The notes under the pieces: model-generated | Told to the model about the DNA's origin: nothing | Databases searched by the model: none | Seen by the model: only the letters and a program-made list of their open reading frames with translations | Part shown: positions 44,236 through 52,210 of the stretch, one piece after another | Layout of the letters: every line of letters starts with the position of its first letter | Numbering within the stretch: the first letter of the stretch is position 1 | Position numbers and translations under genes: made by a program | From: an uncultured Duncaniella sp. | GTDB lineage: Bacteria > Bacteroidota > Bacteroidia > Bacteroidales > Muribaculaceae | Assembly: GCA_910576785.1 (NCBI GenBank) | Contig: CAJTJG010000010.1 | Span: forward strand, 56,131 to 120,130 | DNA length: 64,000 nt | Direction of reading: 5' to 3'

Positions 44236-45696
44236 ATGAAGAAGACAATCTTATTCTCCATATTCGCTCTCGGACTGGCAGCCGTGTCGTGCGACGACTT
44301 CGACTTTCCCAATCCCCCCGCACAGTCCAACGAGCAACTTCCGGTGCTCCAGTCATCGACTGTCCAGATAGAGGCTCCGTCGGCCGGTCAGACCATTGAT
44401 CTCGGCGCTGTCAACAATGCCAACGGCACAGTGGTGCTCGGCAAGTTCGTCTCGGCCGAGGACTTCCCCTCGCCACTTTACAAGCTCGACTACGAGGCTC
44501 AGATCTCAGGCGATGAGAATTTCGGTAATGTGACGAAAGTGACCTTGGCCACTTCAGGCAATGATATCGTGGCTTCGCCCGATGTGCTCGACGCCGCATT
44601 CCATACGGTTCTCGGCACCATCGATCCCGCCGCACGCGAGGTTCATACCCGCCTCATGGTCTATGCCACCAACACCGAGACCGGCACACGCTACCGCATC
44701 GGTGGCCCGAAGGTGTTCTTCGCTATCGAGAAGCTCACTCTTGTGCCATTCAATCCCGGATTCTACGTGGAGGAGAAATACTATATCATCGGTACATGCA
44801 CCGATGGTACCATAGATGCCTCCAAGGCCATCGAGATGACCAACAGCGGTATCTCGCCCTATGACGATCCCAACTTCTCCGCTATAGTCAATATCACCGC
44901 CGACGAGGCAGCCGCAGGCTACAACTGGGCTGTGGTTCCCGCCTCCACTCTTGCCGCCGGTGAGGGTATGGTGATGGTGCCCGATGCTGATGCCATGGGC
45001 GAGAGCGCCGCAGGTTTCTTCATCGAGGCTGAGGCTCCCGGAGTTTGGAACACCATCTATGAGGCTGACAAGCACCTTATCAACATCAATGTGCGTCCCG
45101 ATGAGGCCGGCCGTTTCAAATTCTCATGGCTGCTCGCCCTTGACAATCTCTATGTTGTAGGTGCCCCCAACTGGTCGCCCGAGAAGGGTTATGGCCTCTG
45201 GACCACCGACTACAAGAAGTTCATGGGCTATGCCTACTTCGGCGGTGAGTATAAGCTCACCAAGGCTCAGGACTGGAACCACGGTGATTTTGGCTGGAAC
45301 AGCAGTGAAAATATCATCCAGGCCGGAGGTGGCAATATACCCGGTCCTGCCGACAACGGTATGTATTGGTATGAGGCCAACATCGTGGATGGCTCTGTCA
45401 ACTACGTCACTGCCATCACCACATATGGTATCATCGGTGATGCCACTCCGGCAGGCTGGGATGCCTCTACCGCTCTCACTCCCTCCGATGACTTCATGAC
45501 ATGGACCGGTACAGTTGAGCTCACGACCGGTGAGATGAAGTTCCGTGCCAACGATGCCTGGGACTTCAACCTCGGTGGTGCGCTTGTGGAGCTTACCCCC
45601 GGTGGCGATAACATCAAGATCGATGAGGCCGGCACATACGAGATCGTCCTTGATCTCACATCGCTCCCCTACCATGCCGTGCTGACCAAGAAGTGA
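44236..45696 (+). CDS. SusF/SusE-like glycan-binding outer-membrane lipoprotein
   Basis: 486 residues. Lipobox VSC (AAVSCDDFDFPNPP), an N-terminal SusE-like domain, then modules starting YYIIGTCTDG, LYVVGAPNWSPEKGYGLW and YGIIGDATPAGWDAS, the last ending in LTSLPYHAVLTKK. Three such modules make it SusF-like. It is the last gene of the operon; no glycoside hydrolase follows. Terminator at 45723-45769. Confidence 0.85.
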   Translation: MKKTILFSIFALGLAAVSCDDFDFPNPPAQSNEQLPVLQSSTVQIEAPSAGQTIDLGAVNNANGTVVLGKFVSAEDFPSPLYKLDYEAQISGDENFGNVTKVTLATSGNDIVASPDVLDAAFHTVLGTIDPAAREVHTRLMVYATNTETGTRYRIGGPKVFFAIEKLTLVPFNPGFYVEEKYYIIGTCTDGTIDASKAIEMTNSGISPYDDPNFSAIVNITADEAAAGYNWAVVPASTLAAGEGMVMVPDADAMGESAAGFFIEAEAPGVWNTIYEADKHLININVRPDEAGRFKFSWLLALDNLYVVGAPNWSPEKGYGLWTTDYKKFMGYAYFGGEYKLTKAQDWNHGDFGWNSSENIIQAGGGNIPGPADNGMYWYEANIVDGSVNYVTAITTYGIIGDATPAGWDASTALTPSDDFMTWTGTVELTTGEMKFRANDAWDFNLGGALVELTPGGDNIKIDEAGTYEIVLDLTSLPYHAVLTKK

Positions 45697-45722
45697 TATA
45701 AAGAACTAACCCTCTGATAGCG

Positions 45723-45769
45723 CCGTCCGGCGCGGAAGCCTCCCGTGGGGCTCCGCACCGGACGGTTTT
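45723..45769 (+). terminator. Terminator of the susCDEF operon
   Basis: CCGTCCGG (45723-45730) pairs with CCGGACGG (45758-45765), with an inner stem GCGGAAGCC/GGCTCCGC, followed by TTTT. Confidence 0.8.
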
Positions 45770-45819
45770 ATGTTTGCATATTTTTGGTGTAATATGTGTG
45801 GATTTATCGTCAAAATAGC

Positions 45820-45827
45820 TAATTTTG
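45820..45827 (+). promoter_or_regulatory. -7 element of the purU promoter
   Basis: TAATTTTG fits TAnnTTTG. The ATG at 45839 is only 11 nt beyond the box, so the leader would be almost absent; with ATG at 45848 it would be about 14 nt. Confidence 0.5.
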
Positions 45828-45838
45828 CCGACAAAACA

Positions 45839-46708
45839 ATGAAGACAATGAAAAATGACACTGCGGTGCTGAGAATGCACTGTCCTGACCGTCCGGGCAT
45901 AATAGCCGTCATCACGGAGTTCATTACATCCAACCGTGGCAATATATTGTATCTCGATCAGTATGTGGATCGTGTCAACGGTATTTTCTACATGCGGGTA
46001 GAGTGGGATCTGGCCGATTTCCTTATACCCACTGAGAAGCTCAAGGAGTATTTCCATACGCTCTATGCCGCACGCTATGAGCTGACTTACCGGCTGAGTT
46101 TCACCTCCCACCGCCAGCGCATGGCTATCTTCGTGTCAAAGATGTCCCACTGTCTGTATGACCTGTTGTCGCGCTATGCTGCCGGCGACTGGGCCGTGGA
46201 GATACCGCTCATCATATCCAATCATCCTGACCTTGAGGTGGTGGCACGGCAGTTTGACATCCCGTTCGAGCATATCCCCGTGAACCGCGACAACAAGGCC
46301 GAGATGGAGCAACGGGAGTTCGAGCTGTTGGAGAAAAACGGCATAGACTTCATCGTGCTGGCACGATACATGCAGGTGCTCTCTGAGGAGTTCATAGAGC
46401 GCTATCCCAACCGTATCATCAACATCCATCACTCGTTTCTTCCGGCTTTCATTGGCGCCAAGCCGTATCATCAGGCGTTTGAGCGCGGGGTGAAGCTGAT
46501 AGGGGCCACGAGCCACTATGTGACGTCCGAGCTTGACGCCGGGCCCATCATAGAGCAGGACATAGTGCGCATCACCCACAAGGACACCGTGGAGGATCTT
46601 GTAAAGAAAGGTCGCGATCTGGAGAAGATAGTGCTGTCGCGCGCTGTGGAGAAGCAGATACAGCGCAAGATACTGACCTACGGTAACAAGACCGTGGTGT
46701 TCAGCTGA
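45839..46708 (+). CDS. purU: Formyltetrahydrofolate deformylase
   Basis: 289 residues from ATG at 45839 (MKTMKNDTAVLRMHC). An ACT domain covers the first 80 residues (HCPDRPGIIAVITEFI), then the formyltransferase fold with VNRDNKAEMEQREFELLEKNG, IINIHHSFLPAFIGAKPYHQ (catalytic His) and ELDAGPIIEQD. PurU releases formate from 10-formyl-THF and balances one-carbon pools for purine synthesis. ATG at 45848 is also possible. A frame open from 45770 is discarded because it crosses the promoter. Confidence 0.94.
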   Translation: MKTMKNDTAVLRMHCPDRPGIIAVITEFITSNRGNILYLDQYVDRVNGIFYMRVEWDLADFLIPTEKLKEYFHTLYAARYELTYRLSFTSHRQRMAIFVSKMSHCLYDLLSRYAAGDWAVEIPLIISNHPDLEVVARQFDIPFEHIPVNRDNKAEMEQREFELLEKNGIDFIVLARYMQVLSEEFIERYPNRIINIHHSFLPAFIGAKPYHQAFERGVKLIGATSHYVTSELDAGPIIEQDIVRITHKDTVEDLVKKGRDLEKIVLSRAVEKQIQRKILTYGNKTVVFS

Positions 46709-46741
46709 CGTGATTTTATAATATAGGTTGCTGTATAATAA

Positions 46742-46773
46742 ATGGAGGTGTGTCAATTATGACGCACCTCCAT
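46742..46773. terminator. Hairpin between convergent purU and yitT
   Basis: ATGGAGGTGTGTCA (46742-46755) pairs with 46760-46773 with one mismatch around a short loop. The core GTGTCAATT resembles the hairpin at 24351-24382. Confidence 0.72.
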
Positions 46774-46793
46774 ATTTTGATTGTCCAGGCAGG

Positions 46794-47744
46794 TCAGGAA
46801 TGACCCATCTCGGAGGCGGCCATCTGGTAAGCCTCCTCGTCGAGCTGCTGCTCGAGTTTGGCGTCCTTCTTGAATTTGATCTGGTCAAATCCCTGTCCGT
46901 ATACACCGTTGACATTGGCCTGGGTGATGAATGCGCCCGGGTCGATGCTCTTCACGATGCGGAATATGGTCACCGACTCCATCTTGCGGCATACAATGAG
47001 GAGTATCTTCACATTATGCTTGGTGTACCAGCCCATGCCGTCCATGACTGTGACGCCGCGGCGTGCGTGATGGTTGACGGCGGTGGCTATGCGCTGCCAT
47101 TTCTCGGAGATGATGATGAACTGTACGGCCTGGCGGTTGCTGTTGATGATGAAGTCAACCATCACCGATATGATCATAAGCACTACGAAACCGTAGAGCA
47201 CCGTAGTGATGTTGTGGGATATAAGATAGGATGAGGATATGATGCAGAAGTCCACGTAGAGCATGGTGCGACCTACGGTGACATTGGTTTTCTTCGACAC
47301 CATGGCCGCTACGATATCGGTGCCGCCGGTCGATCCGTTGTGTGTGAACACAAGGCCCAGCGCTATACCTACTATAATGGCTCCGATGCAGACACTCATG
47401 AAGGGCTGTCCGGGCACCACCGGTTCGGGAAATAGTTCGGGGATGAAGGATAACGCGAGCGAGATCACCGTGGCGCCGAATATGGTCTTGAACACGAAAT
47501 GCTTGCCAACTATGCGCCAGGCGAAGCCAAGGAGGAGTAGGTTGATACCGTACTGTGTCAGACCGAGCATATAGACCTTGCCGGTGAGGAAATATGCGAG
47601 TGTGCCTATACCGGTCACGCCGCCGATCACAACTTTCTCAGGCAGGATAAAGGCCGAGAATCCGAAAGCATAAAGGAATATGGCAAAGACGATTATGAGA
47701 TAATCCTTTGTCGACATCCAGACTTGTTTGCGCGAAATGTGCAT
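46794..47744 (-). CDS. YitT-family membrane protein
   Basis: 316 residues: five or six membrane helices in the first 200 residues (LIIVFAIFLYAFGFSAFIL, GGVTGIGTLAYFLTG, HNGSTGGTDIVAAM), then a C-terminal cytoplasmic DUF2179-like domain (HARRGVTVMDGMGWYTKHNV). YitT proteins are widespread inner-membrane proteins whose transport role is not proven. The gene stands alone with its own promoter at 47767-47797. Confidence 0.9.
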   Translation of the reverse strand: MHISRKQVWMSTKDYLIIVFAIFLYAFGFSAFILPEKVVIGGVTGIGTLAYFLTGKVYMLGLTQYGINLLLLGFAWRIVGKHFVFKTIFGATVISLALSFIPELFPEPVVPGQPFMSVCIGAIIVGIALGLVFTHNGSTGGTDIVAAMVSKKTNVTVGRTMLYVDFCIISSSYLISHNITTVLYGFVVLMIISVMVDFIINSNRQAVQFIIISEKWQRIATAVNHHARRGVTVMDGMGWYTKHNVKILLIVCRKMESVTIFRIVKSIDPGAFITQANVNGVYGQGFDQIKFKKDAKLEQQLDEEAYQMAASEMGHS

Positions 47745-47766
47745 GTGGGTGAGTTTTAGAACGGCA

Positions 47767-47797
47767 CAAAATTAGTTATATTTTTCATTTCTGCAAA
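47767..47797 (-). promoter_or_regulatory. Promoter for yitT
   Basis: On the minus strand TTTG (47797-47794), 19 nt, TAATTTTG (47774-47767). The start near 47760 gives a leader of about 16 nt. The region 47798-48065 beyond it shows no gene; only a weak ATGAC/GTCAT hairpin. Confidence 0.6.
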
Positions 47798-48065
47798 AAT
47801 TGCGGCACCTCGGTCTAAGGCACCCTCTGCGATCCTGTATGCATAGAAGTTACAGACATTAGGATGAATGGCGTTTATTGAGTAAAAGTATGTGCTGATG
47901 CGGGTGTGCATAATCCAGTTTGTAAGTAGGCGGCGGATGTGTTAAATTGTAAGCAGCTTCTCTCCGTCCGGGGCGTTTCAGGTCTGCGATACAGTGGCAA
48001 TGACAGCGCAGTCATTTAATTGTTAATAATTATTAACGACACGAGGTTAATAGCCCAAAAATCAC

Positions 48066-48073
48066 TACCTTTG
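48066..48073 (+). promoter_or_regulatory. -7 element of the rplM-rpsI promoter
   Basis: TACCTTTG fits TAnnTTTG. No clear TTTG is found at -33. The transcript start would lie near 48080. Confidence 0.55.
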
Positions 48074-48074
48074 C

Positions 48075-48184
48075 AGTCCGATTATGTCCAATTAATAAAT
48101 CCCGACAGGACTGAACCTGAGCTTTTGGCCGAGCGAGGGGAATGGAATGTCAACAAGTAACTATCTATTAATTAAACATTTAAC
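48075..48184 (+). promoter_or_regulatory. Putative rplM leader RNA
   Basis: About 105 nt of untranslated leader. Short stems can be drawn (AGTCC 48075-48079 with GGACT 48108-48112; CCT/AGG around GCTT/GAGC at 48116-48138). L13 operons in Bacteroidia are reported to carry a leader that L13 controls; whether this is that structure needs a covariance test. Confidence 0.4.
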
Positions 48185-48664
48185 GTGGATACTTTAAGCT
48201 ACAAGACCCTCACGCCCAACGCCCAGAGCGTAGAGCACAAGTGGGTTGTAATCGATGCCACCGACCAGGTGCTTGGTCGTCTCTGTGCAAAAATCGCTCT
48301 CATTCTCCGTGGCAAGAACAAGCCCAGCTACTCGCCTTTCGTAGAGTGTGGCGACAATGTCATCGTCATCAATGCCGATAAGGTTCGTCTCACCGGCAAG
48401 AAGTGGACAGACCGTGAATATCTTTCATACACCGGCTATCCCGGCGGACAGCGTACCGCTACTCCCGAGATCATGATGAAGAAATCGCTCAACAAGCATC
48501 TCAAGCCCGGCTACCATCCCCTCTTTACTAAGGTGGTAAAGGGTATGCTTCCCAAAAACCGTCTCGGCCGTGCCATCATCGAGAACATGCACGTGTACAA
48601 CGGTCCCAACCATCCCCACGAGGCACAGAACCCCGAAGTCATCGATATTAACAAAATCAAATAA
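48185..48664 (+). CDS. rplM: Large-subunit ribosomal protein uL13
   Basis: 159 residues starting with GTG at 48185 (MDTLSYKTLTPNAQSVEHKW). Signature features are VVIDATDQVLGRLCAKIALI, LRGKNKPSYSPFVECGD and MLPKNRLGRAIIENMHVYNG with HPHEAQNP near the end. Bacteroidota L13 opens with MDTLSYKT, which supports the GTG start. It binds 23S rRNA early in 50S assembly. rpsI follows after 9 nt, the conserved pair. Confidence 0.97.
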   Translation: MDTLSYKTLTPNAQSVEHKWVVIDATDQVLGRLCAKIALILRGKNKPSYSPFVECGDNVIVINADKVRLTGKKWTDREYLSYTGYPGGQRTATPEIMMKKSLNKHLKPGYHPLFTKVVKGMLPKNRLGRAIIENMHVYNGPNHPHEAQNPEVIDINKIK

Positions 48665-48673
48665 GTTTGAAGA

Positions 48674-49060
48674 ATGGAATCAGTTAATGCAGTAGGCCGC
48701 CGTAAGGCCGCCGTGGCCCGCGTCATTGTAAGAGAAGGCAACGGCAACATCACCATCAACAAGCGTCCCCTCGACGTATACTTCCCCTCTTCAATTCTCC
48801 AGTACATCGTGAAGCAGCCCCTGCTCACCCTCGACGCTACCGAGAAGTATGACATCCATGTCAACCTCGACGGCGGCGGCTACAAGGGACAGGCCGAGGC
48901 TCTCCGTCTGGCTATCGCCCGTGCCCTCGTCAAGATCAACCCCGAGGACAAGCACGCACTCCGCGTAGAGGGCTTCATGACCCGCGACCCCCGCGTCGTG
49001 GAGCGCAAGAAACCGGGTCGTCCCAAGGCTCGCAAGCGCTTCCAGTTCTCCAAGCGTTAA
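48674..49060 (+). CDS. rpsI: Small-subunit ribosomal protein uS9
   Basis: 128 residues: NAVGRRKAAVARVIVREGNG at the start and the conserved tail KKPGRPKARKRFQFSKR that reaches into the P site. It is the usual partner of rplM. The Lys/Arg-rich tail is complete. Confidence 0.97.
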   Translation: MESVNAVGRRKAAVARVIVREGNGNITINKRPLDVYFPSSILQYIVKQPLLTLDATEKYDIHVNLDGGGYKGQAEALRLAIARALVKINPEDKHALRVEGFMTRDPRVVERKKPGRPKARKRFQFSKR

Positions 49061-49228
49061 AATCCGTTTTTCTCTCCTCAGTCCCGTTGCCGCAGCCGTG
49101 GCGTCCAGTGTGTGTGCCGCGTAGCGGGCCGGGAATCGTGTTTAGTATCTAAACCCCTGAGATGGACGCGTTCCCTACTCCCGGGTTGTAAAGCATTCAG
49201 AACGTAAACAACACCCCAATCAGACATC
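49061..49228 (+). promoter_or_regulatory. Putative structured leader of rpsB-tsf
   Basis: 168 nt between rpsI and rpsB with clear stems: CCGC/GCGG at about 49118-49128, GTTTAG/CTAAAC at 49140-49154, and CTCAG near 49078 with CTGAG after it. Ribosomal protein S2 represses its own operon in other bacteria, so this may be the target; the match to a known leader class is not established here. Confidence 0.4.
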
Positions 49229-50080
49229 ATGTCAACACCTACATTTGACCAACTCCTCGAAGCAGGTTGCCATTTTGGCCACATGAAAAGAAAATGGAAT
49301 CCTGCAATGGCTCCTTATATCTTTATGGAGCGCAATGGTATCCACATCATCGACCTTTACAAGACCCAGGCCAAGCTTGAGGACGCAGCAGCTGCCCTCC
49401 GCAATATAGCCAAGGGCGGCAAGAAGATCCTCTTCGTTGCCACCAAGAAGCAGGCCAAGGAGATACTCGCCGAGAAGGCCAAGGGCATCGGCATGCCTTA
49501 CGTGATCGAGCGCTGGCCCGGCGGTATGCTCACCAACTTCCCCACCATCCGCAAGGCTGTCAAGAAGATGGCTTCCATCGACAAGATGACCAAGGACGGT
49601 ACATTTGACAACCTCTCCAAGCGCGAGAAACTCCAGATCACCCGTCAGCGTGCCAAGCTTGAGAAGAACCTCGGCTCCATCGCCGACCTCAACCGTCTCC
49701 CCTCCGCTATCTTCATCGTTGACGTTTGCAAGGAGCACATCGCAGTGGCTGAGGCCAACCGTCTCGGTATCCCCGTGTTCGGTATCGTCGACACCAACTC
49801 CGACCCCAACAACATCGACTACGTGATCCCCGCCAACGACGACGCATCCAAGAGCATCGAGCTCATCCTCGGTACTGTATGCGATGCCATCAACGAGGGT
49901 CTGCAGGAGCGCAAGGTAGAGAAGGCTGACGAGAAGGCTTCCGCCGAGAACGGCAATGAGGCTGCTCCCCGTCGTGAGCGTCGTCGTGTAGTGCGTCGCA
50001 ACGAGGGCGAGAATGCAGCTGAGGCTGAGACCGCCGAGGCTCCCGCCGCTGACGAGGCTGAGGCTCCCGCCGCCGAATAA
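49229..50080 (+). CDS. rpsB: Small-subunit ribosomal protein uS2
   Basis: 283 residues: TFDQLLEAGCHFGHMKRKWN at the start, VIERWPGGMLTNFPTIRKAV, and VDTNSDPNNIDYVIPANDDA near residue 190. The last 55 residues are Ala/Glu-rich with an RRERRRVVRR basic patch, a tail longer than in E. coli but common in Bacteroidota. It is followed by tsf after 40 nt, the usual order. Confidence 0.97.
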   Translation: MSTPTFDQLLEAGCHFGHMKRKWNPAMAPYIFMERNGIHIIDLYKTQAKLEDAAAALRNIAKGGKKILFVATKKQAKEILAEKAKGIGMPYVIERWPGGMLTNFPTIRKAVKKMASIDKMTKDGTFDNLSKREKLQITRQRAKLEKNLGSIADLNRLPSAIFIVDVCKEHIAVAEANRLGIPVFGIVDTNSDPNNIDYVIPANDDASKSIELILGTVCDAINEGLQERKVEKADEKASAENGNEAAPRRERRRVVRRNEGENAAEAETAEAPAADEAEAPAAE

Positions 50081-50120
50081 TTAATCCTAAATTTTTAAAC
50101 TCCCCAATTCTATATAAGAT

Positions 50121-51113
50121 ATGGCAGTTTCAATGGCAGATATCACCAAGCTCCGCAATCTTACAAGCGCGGGCCTGATGGACTGCAAAAAAGCTCTCGC
50201 CGAGACTAACGGCGACATAGAGGCCGCTGTTGAGATCCTCCGTAAGAAGGGTCAGGCTGTGGCTGCCAAGCGTGAGGACCGTCAGGCTGCTGAGGGTTGC
50301 GTTATCGCCAAGACCGACGGCAAGTTCGCCGCTATCCTCGCTCTCAACTGTGAGACCGACTTCGTGGCTAAGAATGCCGGTTTCGTGGCTCTCGCCACCA
50401 AGCTCATCGACCTCGCTATGGAGCACAAGTTCAAATCTGTAGAGGACCTCAAGGCTTTCGTCGTTGACGGACAGACTGTGGCTGACCTCATCACAGAGGA
50501 GAGCGGTAAGACCGGCGAGAAGACTGAGATCGGTGCCTATGAGGTAGTCGAGGCTCCCACCACCGCCGCTTACAATCACTTCAACAATAAGCTCGCCGCT
50601 ATCGTAGGCTTCAACCTCGAGGGAGTTGATCCCCAGGTAGGCCGCGAGGTGTGCATGCAGATCGCTTCGATGAACCCCGTGGCTGTGTCGCGCAACGACG
50701 TGCCCCAGGCTACTATCGATCAGGAGATCAGCGTGGCTATCGAGAAGACCAAGCAGGAGCAGGTTCGCAAGGCTGTAGAGGCAGCTCTCAAGAAGGCCGG
50801 CCTCAACCCCAACCACTTCGACTCCGAGGATCACATCGAGTCCAACATCTCCAAGGGTTGGATCACTGAGGAGGACGCCGCCAAGGGTCGCGAGATCATG
50901 AAGACCACCGCCGAGGCCAAGGCTGCTAACCTCCCCGAGGCTATGATCCAGAACATCGCCAACGGTCGTCTCAACAAGTTCTTCAAGGAGTCCTGCCTCA
51001 TGGAGCAGGAGTATGTACAGGACAGCAAGCTCACCGTGGGCCAGTTCCTTGACAATACAACCAAGGGCCTTGTTGTAGTTGACTTCAAGCGTGTTAACCT
51101 CAATCAGGACTAA
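50121..51113 (+). CDS. tsf: Elongation factor Ts
   Basis: 330 residues. The N-terminal UBA-like domain ITKLRNLTSAGLMDCKKALA and the TDFVAKN motif that contacts EF-Tu are present, followed by core domains with VGREVCMQIASMNPVAVSR. It exchanges GDP for GTP on EF-Tu. The longer Bacteroidota form with extra C-terminal helices fits. ATG at 50121 or 50133. A hairpin follows at 51142. Confidence 0.97.
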   Translation: MAVSMADITKLRNLTSAGLMDCKKALAETNGDIEAAVEILRKKGQAVAAKREDRQAAEGCVIAKTDGKFAAILALNCETDFVAKNAGFVALATKLIDLAMEHKFKSVEDLKAFVVDGQTVADLITEESGKTGEKTEIGAYEVVEAPTTAAYNHFNNKLAAIVGFNLEGVDPQVGREVCMQIASMNPVAVSRNDVPQATIDQEISVAIEKTKQEQVRKAVEAALKKAGLNPNHFDSEDHIESNISKGWITEEDAAKGREIMKTTAEAKAANLPEAMIQNIANGRLNKFFKESCLMEQEYVQDSKLTVGQFLDNTTKGLVVVDFKRVNLNQD

Positions 51114-51141
51114 TCCCTCACAGAAGGATTAAACCATAACG

Positions 51142-51188
51142 ATCCGGCCGCAACATCCCCTCGTCCACGAGGCTTGTTGCGGCCGGAT
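51142..51188 (+). terminator. Hairpin after tsf
   Basis: ATCCGGCCGCAACA (51142-51155) pairs perfectly with 51175-51188; an inner CCTCG/CGAGG stem stacks inside. The T run is short (ATATTTG). Confidence 0.7.
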
Positions 51189-51203
51189 ATTTGCTACGAA
51201 TAA

Positions 51204-51704
51204 ATGAAACGATTGATTCGCAATGCGGTCTGTGCCGCCATTCTTGTATCGGGTTCTTGTGTTACTGCGATGGCCGGATCTCTTGATGATGCGTTTGCCG
51301 CGATACTCGGTCTTCCGGGTTTCACGGCCGACAAGGGTGATGCCTCCATGTTCAATTTTCCGCAGGAGGTTGGGGAGGGCCGGCTTGCCGTTGCTCCCAA
51401 TGCCGACAACCGCGATCTCTTTGTGGGCGTCCTCGATTCGCTCCCTGCCGATATGCTTGAGGGGCAGCTTGTGGATGACGATTCAGATGTGAGACTATAC
51501 ATGCAACCGTCGGCCGATGGTGCATCCGTCACGGTGCTGTATACGATAGTAGGTACCGGAGGGGCCGATACAGTGGCGCTGATCTTCAGTACTACCGCCT
51601 CTCTGGCCGATAATATATCTGAGATGTGGGCAGAGGAGATGGCAAGAATAGACAACGGCGAGGATGTCGATGAGGAATTAGAACAGGATTTTGGCGATGA
51701 GTGA
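51204..51704 (+). CDS. Exported protein of unknown function
   Basis: 166 residues with a signal peptide (AAILVSGSCVTAMAG). The rest is acidic, without a recognised domain; it contains FTADKGDASMFNFPQEVGEG and VTVLYTIVGTGGADTVALIF and ends in a Glu/Asp-rich tail. It overlaps pgpA by 8 nt, so the two are translated together. No family is recognised; it may be restricted to this group of bacteria. Confidence 0.75.
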   Translation: MKRLIRNAVCAAILVSGSCVTAMAGSLDDAFAAILGLPGFTADKGDASMFNFPQEVGEGRLAVAPNADNRDLFVGVLDSLPADMLEGQLVDDDSDVRLYMQPSADGASVTVLYTIVGTGGADTVALIFSTTASLADNISEMWAEEMARIDNGEDVDEELEQDFGDE

Positions 51705-52206
51705 CAATAATTACAAGAAACTCGGGGTAGCGCCCCGATTTCACGAGGCATTTTCCACAGGTCTGTATACCGGTCTCATTCCGGGTGCTCCTGGCACATA
51801 TGCTGCCTTTACGGCGCTTGTCATATGGTATCTGCTCTATCTGGTATTGAGACCGTTGGCGCTCACTCTGGTCACGCTGGCGCTTATCGTGGCCACTACC
51901 GTGGCAGGAGCGTGGACCTCCACTGTCATGGAGAGGTACTGGGGGCCGGATCCGCGTGCGGTAGTGATAGATGAATATGTGGGTTGCTGGATCCCGCTGC
52001 TTGTGGCTCCGTGCGGAGACAGCACATGGATTCTCGCTCTGCTCGGCTTCGGACTATTCCGTGTCATAGATATATTCAAGCCGCTGGGATGCCGTCGCAT
52101 AGAGCAGGTGTTTCCTGCCGGGTGGGGAGTGATGATGGACGATGTACTCGCCGGATTCTATGCCCTTCTTATTGTCGAGGCCGTGAAACTGATATTCTTT
52201 GTGTGA
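51697..52206 (+). CDS. pgpA: Phosphatidylglycerophosphatase A
   Basis: 169 residues from ATG at 51697 (MSDNNYKKLGVAPRFHEAFS). The PgpA features are GAPGTYAAFTAL, the catalytic VVIDEYVGCWIPL, and FRVIDIFKPLGCRRIEQ, then VMMDDVLAGFYA. It removes the terminal phosphate of PGP to give phosphatidylglycerol at the inner membrane. It overlaps the preceding exported-protein gene and lies 4 nt before a GT4 gene. Confidence 0.93.
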   Translation: MSDNNYKKLGVAPRFHEAFSTGLYTGLIPGAPGTYAAFTALVIWYLLYLVLRPLALTLVTLALIVATTVAGAWTSTVMERYWGPDPRAVVIDEYVGCWIPLLVAPCGDSTWILALLGFGLFRVIDIFKPLGCRRIEQVFPAGWGVMMDDVLAGFYALLIVEAVKLIFFV

Positions 52207-52210
52207 TATC

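Noticed and set aside
47798..48065. Possible RNA gene between yitT and rplM
   Set aside because: Only a weak 5-bp hairpin was found; no promoter-terminator pair or known RNA shape could be supported.
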